In this document: piece after piece, positions 17,586 through 25,805 of the stretch
How the letters are laid out: each line of letters begins with the position of its first letter
How positions within the stretch are numbered: position 1 is the first letter of the stretch
Assembly (NCBI GenBank): GCA_030263285.1
Contig: SZYB01000001.1
Location: 804,911-868,910 of the forward strand
DNA: 64,000 nt
DNA from: Bergeyella sp.
Lineage (GTDB): Bacteria > Bacteroidota > Bacteroidia > Flavobacteriales > Weeksellaceae
Direction of reading: 5' to 3'
Notes under the pieces: model-generated
Database searches by the model: none
Told to the model about the DNA's origin: nothing
What the model saw: only the letters and a program-made list of their open reading frames with translations
Translations under genes and position numbers: made by a program

Positions 17586-20108
17586 TTAAAAAGAGCTATT
17601 CACTCGATTAAAACTTCTGTCCCTGTACTTCAAAGCATCCTTGAGTATATTGGCTTTTATCCCAATAAAAAAATCATATACCTTATACGCCCCAAAAGGT
17701 ACCCAGTTAAAATTGATGGCAAAACTTCTTTGATCAAGCGAAAAACCCAACCTGGTGAGCCCCAATTTCTGAGTCATGACATCAAAATATGTAGAGCCAT
17801 TAATATTCCAGAAAGGAGTGAGTTTTATGTTTCCGGTAAGCCCGATAGAGGCTACCTTAGCACCAAATTTACTCAGGCTCCCCCTGGTATATGAGTAGTT
17901 TGCACTCACATTAAGACTCCAAGGCTGGTAAAACCTTGAATAGTTATCTGAATCAAAAAAATACGGCTCGTTCATTACGGATCCTCTGGTTTTATACTTC
18001 TTGGCATAGTCCGTTTTTTTTGGGAAAAAAGTTTCGTTATTGAGAGGAAAGGAAAGTTGTACATTAAAACCTTGCATGGCAAACTGCCCTATTTTTTCAG
18101 TCCTTATGCCCTTTCCATTCTCGTCATATACAGTAGTATAGGGATCCAGAACCAAACTACTGTTAATATTAAACTTATTTTTAAAGAGTGAAGTTTGTCC
18201 CGAGATATTTACCAGAGACCATTTATACTTCGGAGCAGCAAAATTATAATTTGCAGAAATATTAAGACTCTCAAAAACCTTTACTTTTTTTACACCCGAA
18301 GAGTCCGTTTTTGATTTTACCTTCATCTCTATATTATTACTAATATTAAACCCTAGTGACTGTACAACTCCAGAGTTGGGAGCGCCATACACCCCCCCCT
18401 CAAATACAGAATAAGGCGTAAGGACACCATTAGCGCCCTCATAGTATTTATAATATCCCCAAGCAGGTAAAGAAAAATCTGGTGAATAAGAAAAATTGAC
18501 GCTGGGAATTACCATATGTCGTATTTTTTGGATAAAAAAATTCTTTCCAAAACTCCTGTTACCATAGAGTGTGGTCTGTACACTAGCACTCGTATTGAAG
18601 GTGGAATATCCCGCAATTTTTTTGTTGAACGAATTTTTTACAGAGCCGCTGCTGGCATCATAAGTTCTCGTTAAAGTTTTATTGGTGAATACATTATTTA
18701 TGTTGGCCGACATACTGAAAGTAAAATATTTGGCAAAAGTTGCATTTGAAGCCAAACCGATTCTGTTTTGTAATCCTGCCTGCATTGCCTCCCACATTTT
18801 TGGTGTGAAAAGTTCATTTTGCTTGCTGTTTACGTAATTGGTGAAACTAAGCCCTGTATTTACATTAATATTCTCCAAAAGACCCTGCCTAACTGCCCCA
18901 TCTCGGGGTTTGAACAAATAGAACTGATTAACAGACAAATTCATCTGCGGCAACCTTAGATTAGTAAATCCGGTGGAGAAATTCTGTGAATAAGAAGCCG
19001 TAGAGGTAAGAGTCATAGGAAGACTTAGAAACCGTTTGGTAATACTAACGGTAGAATTCTGCTGGGTGTTAAGCACATTTTGATTAAAAATGTAGGTGTT
19101 ATTCAAGGTGGTATTATAAAACTTACTGCTCACGATATTCACAGAGGCAGAAAAATTAAAATAGGGGTTTGCCTTAGCATCCTGACTGTGGGTCCAGGCG
19201 ATCCTATATGTCGAACTTTTAGAGTAGTTATCCAGTCCTTTTATCCCAATGATAGTGGTACCCAATTCCGCAGAAAAGTTCCCGCCAAATGTATATTTTT
19301 TTTTATAGCCAACCTGCGGACGAATCGTCCAGCTGCCCTTCGTATACAAGTCCAAAAGAATTTTGAGATCAAAATACTGCCCTATAGGCTGATAGTACCC
19401 AAGATTATTTAGGAAAAAACCCACCGATTCTCTCTCCCCGAAGCTCGGAACAATAAGACCGGCTGATCTTTTTTCGGAAAACGGCAAAACAGCAAAAGGA
19501 AGGATAATGGGCGTAGGAACATTCCCTATGTACATCTGTATAGGTCCCGTTATGATCTGTGATTTTCTTCTTGTTTTTATAAGCTTTAGATGAGGCGCTC
19601 TGAGAAAATAATCTGGTACGGTATCCTTCTTTTTCAGATAATATTCATCCGTTGTGTATCTGCCCCCGGAAAAATAAAAAACAGAATCACTTATTTTTTT
19701 GGTTTTCTCCGCCACTATCACCCCTTCGGACTCTTCGGTTCTGGAATTATAGGCAATGGCTTTTTTAGACTTGAAATTATAATAAAACTGATCAGTTTCG
19801 TATTTCTTTCCTCCCTGTACAGTAATGACCGGCTCCGCCAGTTTATTGTTTACATATTTCCCTCTGGCGTATATTTGTCCCGTATTCCAGTCTACAGAAA
19901 TGGAGTCGGCCTCTACCTTAAGGTCTTGGTATTCTATTTTTGCTCTTCCCGTTAGAGAAGTTATTTTCTCGGATACAAAATTTTTTATTACCTCGGCAGA
20001 AGTTCTAACCATATCTGCCAAAGGTTCCTCCCTCTCTGTGGATTTACTAATTGATTTAACCTTTCTAACAGACTCATTCCTAGGAGAATCCTGAGCAGAC
20101 ACAAACAC
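17586..20108 (-). CDS. lptD: LptD/OstA-like LPS-assembly outer membrane protein
   Basis: Large protein (840 residues from GTG 20108). An N-terminal OstA-like beta-jellyroll part (GRAKIEYQDLKVEADSISVD, SVDWNTGQIYARGKY) is followed by a beta-barrel (about residues 200-830) of the flavobacterial LptD type (PLPF-like ILPFAVLPFSEKRSAGLIVP; QKLGLTRLGFSLDQ). It inserts lipopolysaccharide in the outer leaflet. The GTG at 20108 is not a convincing start: 21 further in-frame codons, from an ATT at 20171, encode a typical signal peptide (KTTRQNTLLFLVFLIF...FVSAQ), and that stretch has no ATG, GTG or TTG. Transcription starts near 20203, so translation must begin between there and 20108. Confidence 0.85.
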   Translation of the reverse strand: MFVSAQDSPRNESVRKVKSISKSTEREEPLADMVRTSAEVIKNFVSEKITSLTGRAKIEYQDLKVEADSISVDWNTGQIYARGKYVNNKLAEPVITVQGGKKYETDQFYYNFKSKKAIAYNSRTEESEGVIVAEKTKKISDSVFYFSGGRYTTDEYYLKKKDTVPDYFLRAPHLKLIKTRRKSQIITGPIQMYIGNVPTPIILPFAVLPFSEKRSAGLIVPSFGERESVGFFLNNLGYYQPIGQYFDLKILLDLYTKGSWTIRPQVGYKKKYTFGGNFSAELGTTIIGIKGLDNYSKSSTYRIAWTHSQDAKANPYFNFSASVNIVSSKFYNTTLNNTYIFNQNVLNTQQNSTVSITKRFLSLPMTLTSTASYSQNFSTGFTNLRLPQMNLSVNQFYLFKPRDGAVRQGLLENINVNTGLSFTNYVNSKQNELFTPKMWEAMQAGLQNRIGLASNATFAKYFTFSMSANINNVFTNKTLTRTYDASSGSVKNSFNKKIAGYSTFNTSASVQTTLYGNRSFGKNFFIQKIRHMVIPSVNFSYSPDFSLPAWGYYKYYEGANGVLTPYSVFEGGVYGAPNSGVVQSLGFNISNNIEMKVKSKTDSSGVKKVKVFESLNISANYNFAAPKYKWSLVNISGQTSLFKNKFNINSSLVLDPYTTVYDENGKGIRTEKIGQFAMQGFNVQLSFPLNNETFFPKKTDYAKKYKTRGSVMNEPYFFDSDNYSRFYQPWSLNVSANYSYTRGSLSKFGAKVASIGLTGNIKLTPFWNINGSTYFDVMTQKLGLTRLGFSLDQRSFAINFNWVPFGAYKVYDFFIGIKANILKDALKYRDRSFNRVNSSF

Positions 20109-20207
20109 TAAAAAATTGTTAAAAATTAGGAAAACTAAAAATAGTAATGTATTTTGGCGGGTTGTTTTAATCTGGATTGTATTTTCTATAATTGATTATA
20201 ACGAGAG

Positions 20208-20215
20208 CAAAATTA
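20208..20215 (-). promoter_or_regulatory. -7 box of lptD
   Basis: Minus-strand TAATTTTG matches TAnnTTTG. A CAAA (minus TTTG) at 20232-20235 lies 16 bases further upstream as a possible -33 element. It overlaps the start of the divergent amidase gene, so the two promoters share about 60 bases. Confidence 0.5.
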
Positions 20216-20234
20216 AAATAATTTTAAAACTCAA

Positions 20235-21524
20235 ATGAGCCTTGCTTTGAAATCATTAAAAAAATCTTTTGCTGTCGGGTTCCTATTTTGTTTGGTCTTG
20301 ACCACAGCACAAAAAAAAATGGTTGTAGTTTTAGATGCAGGACACGGCGGAAGTGATCATGGTACCAACAGAACGTACAGCAGCTTGGGCTATCTTGCAG
20401 AAAAAGACATCACACTTGCCATTGCCCTTAGGGTAGGAAGAATGCTAGAAAAAGAAAAAGATTTTAAGGTAATCTATACTCGTAAAACAGATTTCTTACC
20501 CTCATTATCGGAGAGGACAAACCTTGCCAACAAAAGCGGTGCGGATCTTTTTATCTCCATACACGTAAATGCAAATGTAAGAACCGATCCTCACGGCACC
20601 GAAACCTACGTGCAAGGACCCAACCAGAACAAGCAAAACCTGGAAGTAGCAAAGACAGAAAATAACGTTATTTTCCTGGACAAAAACGACAAACAAATGT
20701 TCTCTCAGTACGACCCCTACTCCCCCGAGTCTCTCATCGCACTGAGAATACAACAAAGCAAATACCTGGAGAGGAGTTTGATCTTAGGAGGTCTGGTAGA
20801 AGACCATTTCGTAAACAAAGATAATAGAAATTCCAGAGGGGTAAAACAACAAAACTTTCATGTGCTCCGACAAAATGCCATGCCCTCCATCCTTATAGAA
20901 ACTGGATTTTTGAGCAATTATGAAGAGGCGCAATACCTCGCCTCAAACAGAGGCCAAAAAGAAATTGCAGAGAGCATTTATAATGCAATTATCAACTACA
21001 AAAAAATTCTAGACAAAAAAAACTCTTCTTCTCAAGAAATAAATCACAAATCAATAAAAGCCGAAAATCCTTTGAAAAACAGTTTCAGAATATTTCTTAC
21101 CTCAAGCAGCAGAAAAATGCCTGAAAATGACCCCAAATTACAGGGACTCAAAAATATTCTTATCATTCGGGAAGGAGAACTGTACAAATACTATTACGGA
21201 GAAACTCAATTCGCCTCTGTCAGAGACAATTACCTAAAAGAAGCAAAATCAGCAGGCTTCAAAGATGCCTTTATTGTAGGATTTATACCCAACCAGAAAC
21301 TGGAAAGTGGATACTATACCATAGAAGTATATGCCGGAAAACAAAAACTAAGCAACTCTTCCTACATCCTGCAGACCCTAAAGAAACTGGAAAAAACAAG
21401 AAGAAATGACGGGTTTCACTATACCTACGGAAACTATCCATCATTAGAAGAGGCAATAAAAAATCAGGAAGAAATCAGCAAAAAAGGAATCAAAAATACT
21501 ACATTGCAAAAAGTTTCTAGATAA
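20235..21524 (+). CDS. N-acetylmuramoyl-L-alanine amidase (Amidase_3)
   Basis: Protein of 429 residues that cleaves the amide between MurNAc and the stem peptide. A signal peptide (about residues 1-25) precedes the catalytic domain (residues 28-255) with the zinc ligands in VLDAGHGGSDHG, AEKDITL and SIHVNANV, and the catalytic Glu in LIETGFLSN. The C-terminal 150 residues (FRIFLTSSSRKM; GYYTIEVYAGKQKL; DGFHYTYGNYPSLEEAIK) have a SPOR-like pattern that would bind denuded glycan at the septum. It is divergent from lptD. Confidence 0.92.
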   Translation: MSLALKSLKKSFAVGFLFCLVLTTAQKKMVVVLDAGHGGSDHGTNRTYSSLGYLAEKDITLAIALRVGRMLEKEKDFKVIYTRKTDFLPSLSERTNLANKSGADLFISIHVNANVRTDPHGTETYVQGPNQNKQNLEVAKTENNVIFLDKNDKQMFSQYDPYSPESLIALRIQQSKYLERSLILGGLVEDHFVNKDNRNSRGVKQQNFHVLRQNAMPSILIETGFLSNYEEAQYLASNRGQKEIAESIYNAIINYKKILDKKNSSSQEINHKSIKAENPLKNSFRIFLTSSSRKMPENDPKLQGLKNILIIREGELYKYYYGETQFASVRDNYLKEAKSAGFKDAFIVGFIPNQKLESGYYTIEVYAGKQKLSNSSYILQTLKKLEKTRRNDGFHYTYGNYPSLEEAIKNQEEISKKGIKNTTLQKVSR

Positions 21525-21544
21525 CGTCGTTATTTATAAAAAAT

Positions 21545-21616
21545 GGCCTATTCGTCTAGTGGTGAGGACTCAAGATTTTCATTCTTGCAACAGGGGTTCG
21601 ATTCCCTTATAGGCTA
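21545..21616 (+). tRNA. tRNA-Glu (anticodon TTC)
   Basis: A 72-base cloverleaf. The acceptor GGCCTAT pairs with ATAGGCT (G-U at the first pair). The anticodon loop is TTTTCAT between CAAGA and TCTTG. The T arm is AGGGG-TTCGATT-CCCTT with one G-U pair. Discriminator A; CCA not encoded. It is slightly weaker in pairing than the second tRNA-Glu at 22234. Confidence 0.9.
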
Positions 21617-21913
21617 CATTTTTCCTCCGTTCATCACTGTTTTTTTATAAATTTTTATTTTTCAACTCCCGCTTTATCCCCAAATAATATTTTATTAATG
21701 ATTCCTTACCCTAATTAACCTCCACTTATCTTAGGTGGATTCACTATTTTTAATCTTCTGAAACTACCTTAATAAAAAAGCTTTTATTTATAATCATTTT
21801 TTTTAGCAAACAACCCACTAGTTATTACCACGCATTCTAAAAACCCAATTACGGGTATTTTTGTACAAATAAATACCTAACTAAGAATTACATATATCTT
21901 TTTGATTTTTTTT
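21617..21913. other. AT-rich intergenic region between tRNA-Glu and the rpsT promoter
   Basis: About 300 very AT-rich bases without a supported gene. A short hairpin (TCCACTTATCTTAGGTGGA, 21720-21738) is the only structure noticed. No tRNA terminator with a clear T-run could be picked out. Confidence 0.5.
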
Positions 21914-21942
21914 TTTGTTATAAAAATTATTCCTTATATTTG
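21914..21942 (+). promoter_or_regulatory. rpsT promoter (-33 and -7)
   Basis: TTTG at 21914-21917, 17 bases, then TATATTTG at 21935-21942. Both parts match the Bacteroidota consensus, as expected for a highly expressed ribosomal protein gene. The ATG follows 22 bases later. Confidence 0.75.
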
Positions 21943-21964
21943 CACCCATATTTGACAACAAATC

Positions 21965-22219
21965 ATGGCAAATCATAAATCTGCAATCAAAAGAATAAAA
22001 CAAAGCACAGCGAAAAGACTGAGAAACAGATATTATCATAAGACTACCAGGTCTGCGATAAAAGGGATAAGAACAGAAGAGGACAAAAAAACAGCGCAAG
22101 AAAAGCTACCCATGGTAGTATCTTTGCTGGATAAACTAGTTAAGAGAAATATTATACACAAAAACAAAGCCGCCAATTTGAAAAGCAAGCTCGCCAAGCA
22201 TGTGAATAGATTGGCATAA
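21965..22219 (+). CDS. rpsT: 30S ribosomal protein S20
   Basis: Protein of 84 residues, the standard bS20 length. It is basic and alpha-helical, with the family opening MANHKSAIKRIKQSTAKRLR, a middle KTTRSAIKGIR, and the end IIHKNKAANLKSKLAKHVNR. It binds 16S rRNA in the small subunit. It has its own strong promoter and is followed after 14 bases by a second tRNA-Glu gene, then a terminator. Confidence 0.97.
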   Translation: MANHKSAIKRIKQSTAKRLRNRYYHKTTRSAIKGIRTEEDKKTAQEKLPMVVSLLDKLVKRNIIHKNKAANLKSKLAKHVNRLA

Positions 22220-22233
22220 GTCTTGAAAATTAT

Positions 22234-22305
22234 GGCCCGTTCGTCTATCGGTTAGGACCTCAGATTTTCATTCTGGTAAGAGGGGTTCGATTCCCCTACG
22301 GGCTA
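22234..22305 (+). tRNA. tRNA-Glu (anticodon TTC), second copy
   Basis: A 72-base cloverleaf. The acceptor GGCCCGT pairs with ACGGGCT (one G-U), the anticodon loop is TTTTCAT, and the T arm AGGGG-TTCGATT-CCCCT is fully paired. Discriminator A; CCA not encoded. It lies 14 bases after rpsT and before a terminator, so it is probably processed from the rpsT transcript. Confidence 0.93.
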
Positions 22306-22306
22306 C

Positions 22307-22343
22307 AAAAAAGGAAAAGCGAGAATTGCTTTTCCTTTTTTTG
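22307..22343 (+). terminator. Terminator after rpsT/tRNA-Glu
   Basis: The stem AAAAAGGAAAAGC/GCTTTTCCTTTTT with loop GAGAATT ends in a T-run, immediately after the tRNA. Confidence 0.8.
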
Positions 22344-22767
22344 CTCCATATAATACATCAAATAAAATTCGATCGGTATCATTGAATAGAGCAATAAGAT
22401 ACTTTGACGAATGAAAATAAGGATCTGCATTACATTTTTCATCAACTTTTTGAATTTCTATAACATTAATCAACTTCAATCTTAACTTTTTCGAACGTTT
22501 TGGTTTTTGAATTCAACCTGTACATCAATGTTGAAGAATGATGGGATGTTTACTTCTTTTGACTAATTTTTACCTTTAGATTGATAAGGACAGTGCAGAA
22601 CAACGAAACTACAGAGGGTAAATACTCCTAAATATTTAAAACGATGAATTTTACAAAATTATAAAGACAAAGCGATATAATATCGTTCTATATTTAGAAC
22701 TATATAGATTGAACTTATCAAGATAAAATGAACTGACAGCCTTTTGTCTCGCTTTTCAATACGGTAT
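22344..22767. other. Gene-free stretch, possible minus-strand coding relic
   Basis: No intact gene. On the minus strand two frames read protein-like: EVNIPSFFNIDVQVEFKN (from about 22551) and, one frame away, RLKLINVIEIQKVDEKCNAD then HSSKYLIALFNDTDRILF (about 22480-22330), ending in the terminator. This could be the remains of a small gene, but I recognise no family and chance is possible. Confidence 0.3.
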
Positions 22768-23502
22768 TTACAAGGCGACCCCCTCAATTAATTTTACACT
22801 CATCAGAGTAATGGTGGTAGAAATCCAAATGATGGAAGCGGGAGGATCTATATGCGTATCCCCGTCTATGTAAAATAGTCTTGCAAAAAACTCACACATA
22901 AGACCAGAAAAAACCCCCATGACGGTTCCCAAAAATACAGCAAAATAAATATGATGACCTACTATAGGGTAAAACATCCATGCAGCCAGCGCAGAAGTAA
23001 TGGTAACGTGGTGTGTAACCGGAAACTTGTACCCCATCGCAACAAAGAAGATACATAATGCAGAAATAGCAAAAGGGAGAATATGTACGTTGTACAGCAA
23101 AATAGACCAACTACTCCCCTCAATATCTCCCTCGTTCGTTCCCAGATTAAAGTGAATAGCAACGGCCATACTCGCTGCAAGAATAGCAGAACTGAGAGAA
23201 ATGATAAAAACCTGTGGTATCGTGCTCTGAAAAGGCAGCCAACATCTTCCGGTCTTCTTGTCAACTCTAAAGTCTGTGTTAAACACTTTTTTGTTTTTCA
23301 CTCCGAAAATAACCCGTACAAGAATGCCTAAAATTAACACGGTAAGCGCTATATTATCTGTATTGGACCCCAGGACGGGAATACGTTTTGTAAACTCAAC
23401 GATAATGTAACCCATCACCCCAAAAATCCCACCTACCAAAAGAACATCAGGAGCGTTAAGTCCTGCCAGAGGGAGAGAAATCTCTCTTCCGGATGCTATC
23501 AT
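22768..23502 (-). CDS. Polytopic membrane protein, C-terminal part of a gene split at an A10 tract
   Basis: Frame of 244 residues from ATG 23502 (MIASGREISLPLAGLNAPDV). It has about seven hydrophobic helices (VLLVGGIFGVMGYIIVEF, IALTVLILGILVRVIFGV, VFIISLSSAILAASMAVAI, ILPFAISALCIFFVAMG and others) with histidines near helices (PVTHHVTITSA, IVGHHIYFAVF). It looks like the continuation of the upstream 108-residue protein: that one ends ...AYAAKKK and stops in TGA overlapping this ATG (ATGA), and joining them gives one smooth permease-like chain. A frame to 23718 exists but its first part is a shadow. Substrate unknown. Confidence 0.75.
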   Translation of the reverse strand: MIASGREISLPLAGLNAPDVLLVGGIFGVMGYIIVEFTKRIPVLGSNTDNIALTVLILGILVRVIFGVKNKKVFNTDFRVDKKTGRCWLPFQSTIPQVFIISLSSAILAASMAVAIHFNLGTNEGDIEGSSWSILLYNVHILPFAISALCIFFVAMGYKFPVTHHVTITSALAAWMFYPIVGHHIYFAVFLGTVMGVFSGLMCEFFARLFYIDGDTHIDPPASIIWISTTITLMSVKLIEGVAL

Positions 23503-23825
23503 TTTTTTTTTGCGGCATATGCTGCTGCGGCTACTCCTCCAGCAAAAGAAATATGAGGACCGAATACCGGACCAAAAGCTACATAATCTATAATTACAGT
23601 GTTCCCTGTAATCATGGCAACGGGAATCCCAATCAGAATCAAAAATCCCGTAAACCCAAAAGCCATATTTCCACTTATAGCAGCCCCAAAAATCCCTCCT
23701 GCAAAAGATGCGATACAAAAAAATAAATTGTATTCTCTGATAGAATCCTCTTTAAAAGTTTCCGAACAAGATACTAAAAGTAACAACGAAAAAACGCCAA
23801 ACGCAGCATGCCTAAAGGTTTTCAT
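23499..23825 (-). CDS. N-terminal part of the split membrane protein
   Basis: Frame of 108 residues. It begins MKTFRHAAFGVFSLLLLVSC, which resembles a lipoprotein signal, followed by two or three helices (FFCIASFAGGIFGAAISG, FGFTGFLILIGIPVAMITG) and FGPHISFAGGVAAAAYAA. It ends within a run of ten A residues. The conserved-looking FGPHISFAGG block continues naturally into the next frame, so the pair is either one gene carrying a frameshift (real, phase-variable or an assembly error) or two coupled subunits. I know no function for the family. Confidence 0.65.
   Translation of the reverse strand: MKTFRHAAFGVFSLLLLVSCSETFKEDSIREYNLFFCIASFAGGIFGAAISGNMAFGFTGFLILIGIPVAMITGNTVIIDYVAFGPVFGPHISFAGGVAAAAYAAKKK
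23502..23511. repeat. A10/T10 homopolymer at the gene junction
   Basis: Ten T on the plus strand, so ten A in the coding strand. The N-terminal frame stops right behind it. Eleven or eight A would fuse the two frames into one protein. Confidence 0.9.
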
Positions 23826-24205
23826 AGTCTTATGAGTTTTATTATTATTTCATATATCTTCGCCATCCCCAAATTAAGACATTTCTCGGCAATATTCTCT
23901 CCACATTTTTATAAACCAAACTCTCTTAAAGAAAGAGGTGCAAAATTTTTTACTTTTTACGTTCGTATAAAATCTTTATTCTGTCGCATAGCAATATATG
24001 ATATGACACCATAAATCCATTAGATTGTTGACTAAACCCATATATATAATCTCTACAAACAGGAAGTATCGTGAAATTTCCCAGACTGAGACTCGGTGAA
24101 AATGCCTCTTTGCCAAAAACATATACTTGAAAATTCTAAAAAATAAAATATAAAAAATAACCCCATTTTATTCTTAGCTTAACTCTCTGTTTCTTCTATT
24201 ATTTT
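23826..24205. other. Gene-free stretch before aroQ
   Basis: About 380 AT-rich bases containing the unassigned upstream region of the split membrane gene (minus strand) and of aroQ (plus strand). No intact frame, repeat or recognised RNA was found. Confidence 0.5.
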
Positions 24206-24213
24206 TAATTTTG
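24206..24213 (+). promoter_or_regulatory. -7 box directly before aroQ
   Basis: TAATTTTG matches TAnnTTTG and is separated from the ATG at 24218 by four bases, which implies a leaderless mRNA. Confidence 0.5.
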
Positions 24214-24217
24214 ACAA

Positions 24218-24637
24218 ATGAATATACTCATTATCAATGGTCCAAACTTAAATCTTTTGGGCAGGAGGGAACCGGATATTTATGGAAGCATCTCCATGGA
24301 AAACTATCTCAAAAAACTGAAAAAAGACTTTAAAGAACACGACATATTCTTCTTCCAATCTAATACAGAGGGAGAATTGATATCCAGACTGCAAGAGGAG
24401 AATTACGATGCTTTGGTGCTCAATATGGGAGCCTATACTCATTATTCTTATGCAATATCGGATTGTCTCAAGAATATAGACAAACCCAAAATAGAGGTAC
24501 ATATCAGCAATTTATACAAAAGAGAAAAATTTCGGCAAAAATCCCTGACCGCCCCATATACAGATGCCATCATCTCTGGTGCAGGACTGAGAGGGTATTG
24601 GCTCGCCATCAAAAGTTGGGATAAAAATTTGGGATAA
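24218..24637 (+). CDS. aroQ: Type II 3-dehydroquinate dehydratase
   Basis: Protein of 139 residues, normal for the dodecameric type II enzyme that dehydrates 3-dehydroquinate to 3-dehydroshikimate in the shikimate pathway. Motifs: INGPNLNLLGRREPDIYG, with the flexible lid Arg and catalytic Tyr, SNTEGELI, NMGAYTHYSYAI and IEVHISNLYKREKFR. The usual Pro in NPGAYTH is Met here. A -7 box ends four bases before the ATG. It is followed by a decayed protease gene. Confidence 0.95.
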   Translation: MNILIINGPNLNLLGRREPDIYGSISMENYLKKLKKDFKEHDIFFFQSNTEGELISRLQEENYDALVLNMGAYTHYSYAISDCLKNIDKPKIEVHISNLYKREKFRQKSLTAPYTDAIISGAGLRGYWLAIKSWDKNLG

Positions 24638-24640
24638 AAG

Positions 24641-25365
24641 GAGAGTTCTCTGCAGCTGGTGGGGTGATCAGGAAATTGCACTGGCGGCGGTCAAACAATA
24701 CAGAGAAGCCCTGGAAAAAGGAAAAGTAATTATACAGGAACTGTGCTGCAAATCAGGTAAAACAGGTAGGAAACAAGATAAAAGAACGCGATATCCTCTA
24801 TTGCAAAAGTATAGGGCAAAAGGATGTCCTGATAAATTATGCATGGAAATTCAACCTCCTAGAAAGTAAACAGATAAATGCCGGGGGTAAGGTAGTCGTA
24901 TATTCCGGCGTAATACCTGGGATCCGGGGACGAAGCAAGCTTGACAGTGGTACTGGGGTCATGAGATTTCGCATGCATTAGCCGGATGTGGAAACGAAAG
25001 AGTCTCCCAACAAATGATTACCCAGTTTGGGGAAAATGTTTTTTTGGAGGCCGTATTTTCAATTCTTCACTTTCTGACATTTCTCTTCAAACAACCCCTA
25101 TGCACTATGCAGGCCAAACCATCTTGCTCAAATATGGAAAAAATCAGAAGTGGGAAGCGGACAAAATGGGTTTATCGTTGATGGCAATGCAGGATATGAC
25201 CCTTGAGAGGTTCGGCACTTTTAGGAAAGAATGGAGCCCTATCCAAAGGGAATAAATTCTCAGATTTTTATCTACACATCCCAATTCCACACCCAAATTG
25301 CCGATATAAACAAAAATCTTCCCAGAACTCTACAGTATTACAAAGCGGCAGGAGGAAAATTATAA
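24641..25365 (+). pseudogene. Decayed M48-family metallopeptidase (YggG/LoiP-like)
   Basis: Pieces of an M48 protease appear in order in several frames. GDQEIALAAVKQYREALEKG (from 24663) is followed by VGNKIKERDILY and YAWKFNLLESKQINAGGKVV with VVYSGVIP. Then come GHEISHALAGCGNERVSQQM with the zinc motif HEISH (24959-24973), QKWEADKMGLSLMAMQ, and finally IADINKNLPRTLQYYKAAGG up to TAA at 25363-25365. At least four frameshifts, a TGA in the TKQA*QWYW region and an apparent small deletion in the usual NAWCMPGGK segment (here NAGGK) prove loss of function. It lies directly after aroQ and has no start codon. Confidence 0.85.
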
Positions 25366-25432
25366 ACTTCTTACTTATTGTTTTTTTGTAGATTTGTTAA
25401 CAAGCTTTAATTAAAAATTAAATATATAAAAT

Positions 25433-25720
25433 ATGAAAAGTCTGACGTTTATTGGTCTCGTATTGCTCGCGCTCGCCACGCTGATTTTCTATCTAATTCC
25501 TAATTTCTCGGCAGAAAAAATATTCGAGCCTGGGGCGCTTATGGGAATTCTCGCAGGGATTGGGATCGGGCTTATCATCGGTGGAATTGTAGGATACATC
25601 TCCAGAGGGTCGGCTATAAAACAAGCTGAGAGAAGAAAAGAGTTTAAACAACTACAAAAAGAAAAAGCACGACTTGAAAAACAGTCTGCAGAGCTGACAA
25701 AACAACAAACAGAAGAATAG
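25433..25720 (+). CDS. Small two-helix membrane protein with a coiled-coil tail
   Basis: Protein of 95 residues. Helix one is residues 4-22 (LTFIGLVLLALATLIFYLI) and helix two about 36-57 (ALMGILAGIGIGLIIGGIVGY, glycine-rich). A charged coiled-coil tail follows (AERRKEFKQLQKEKARLEKQ). Small proteins of this pattern are common in Weeksellaceae, but I know no function. It is monocistronic and is closed by the 38-base palindrome at 25745. Confidence 0.8.
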   Translation: MKSLTFIGLVLLALATLIFYLIPNFSAEKIFEPGALMGILAGIGIGLIIGGIVGYISRGSAIKQAERRKEFKQLQKEKARLEKQSAELTKQQTEE

Positions 25721-25744
25721 GGTATGCAAAAAAGCAACCAATCA

Positions 25745-25782
25745 CACAGAAAACAGCCTCGGATCCGAGGCTGTTTTCTGTG
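25745..25782. terminator. Perfect 38-base palindrome, bidirectional terminator
   Basis: Nineteen bases pair exactly with the next nineteen, centred on GGATCC, with no spacer. The outer AAAA/TTTT segments give weak U-runs for both strands. It lies between convergent genes ending at 25720 and 25806. Confidence 0.7.
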
Positions 25783-25805
25783 ACTAACATAAATAAATCC
25801 AATAC

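Noticed and set aside
24064..24115. Two short stretches resembling 23S rRNA (CTGAGACTCGGTGAAA and GAAGTATCGTGAAA)
   Set aside because: They are about 15 bases each and in the reverse order of the rRNA, so chance similarity is more likely than an rRNA fragment.
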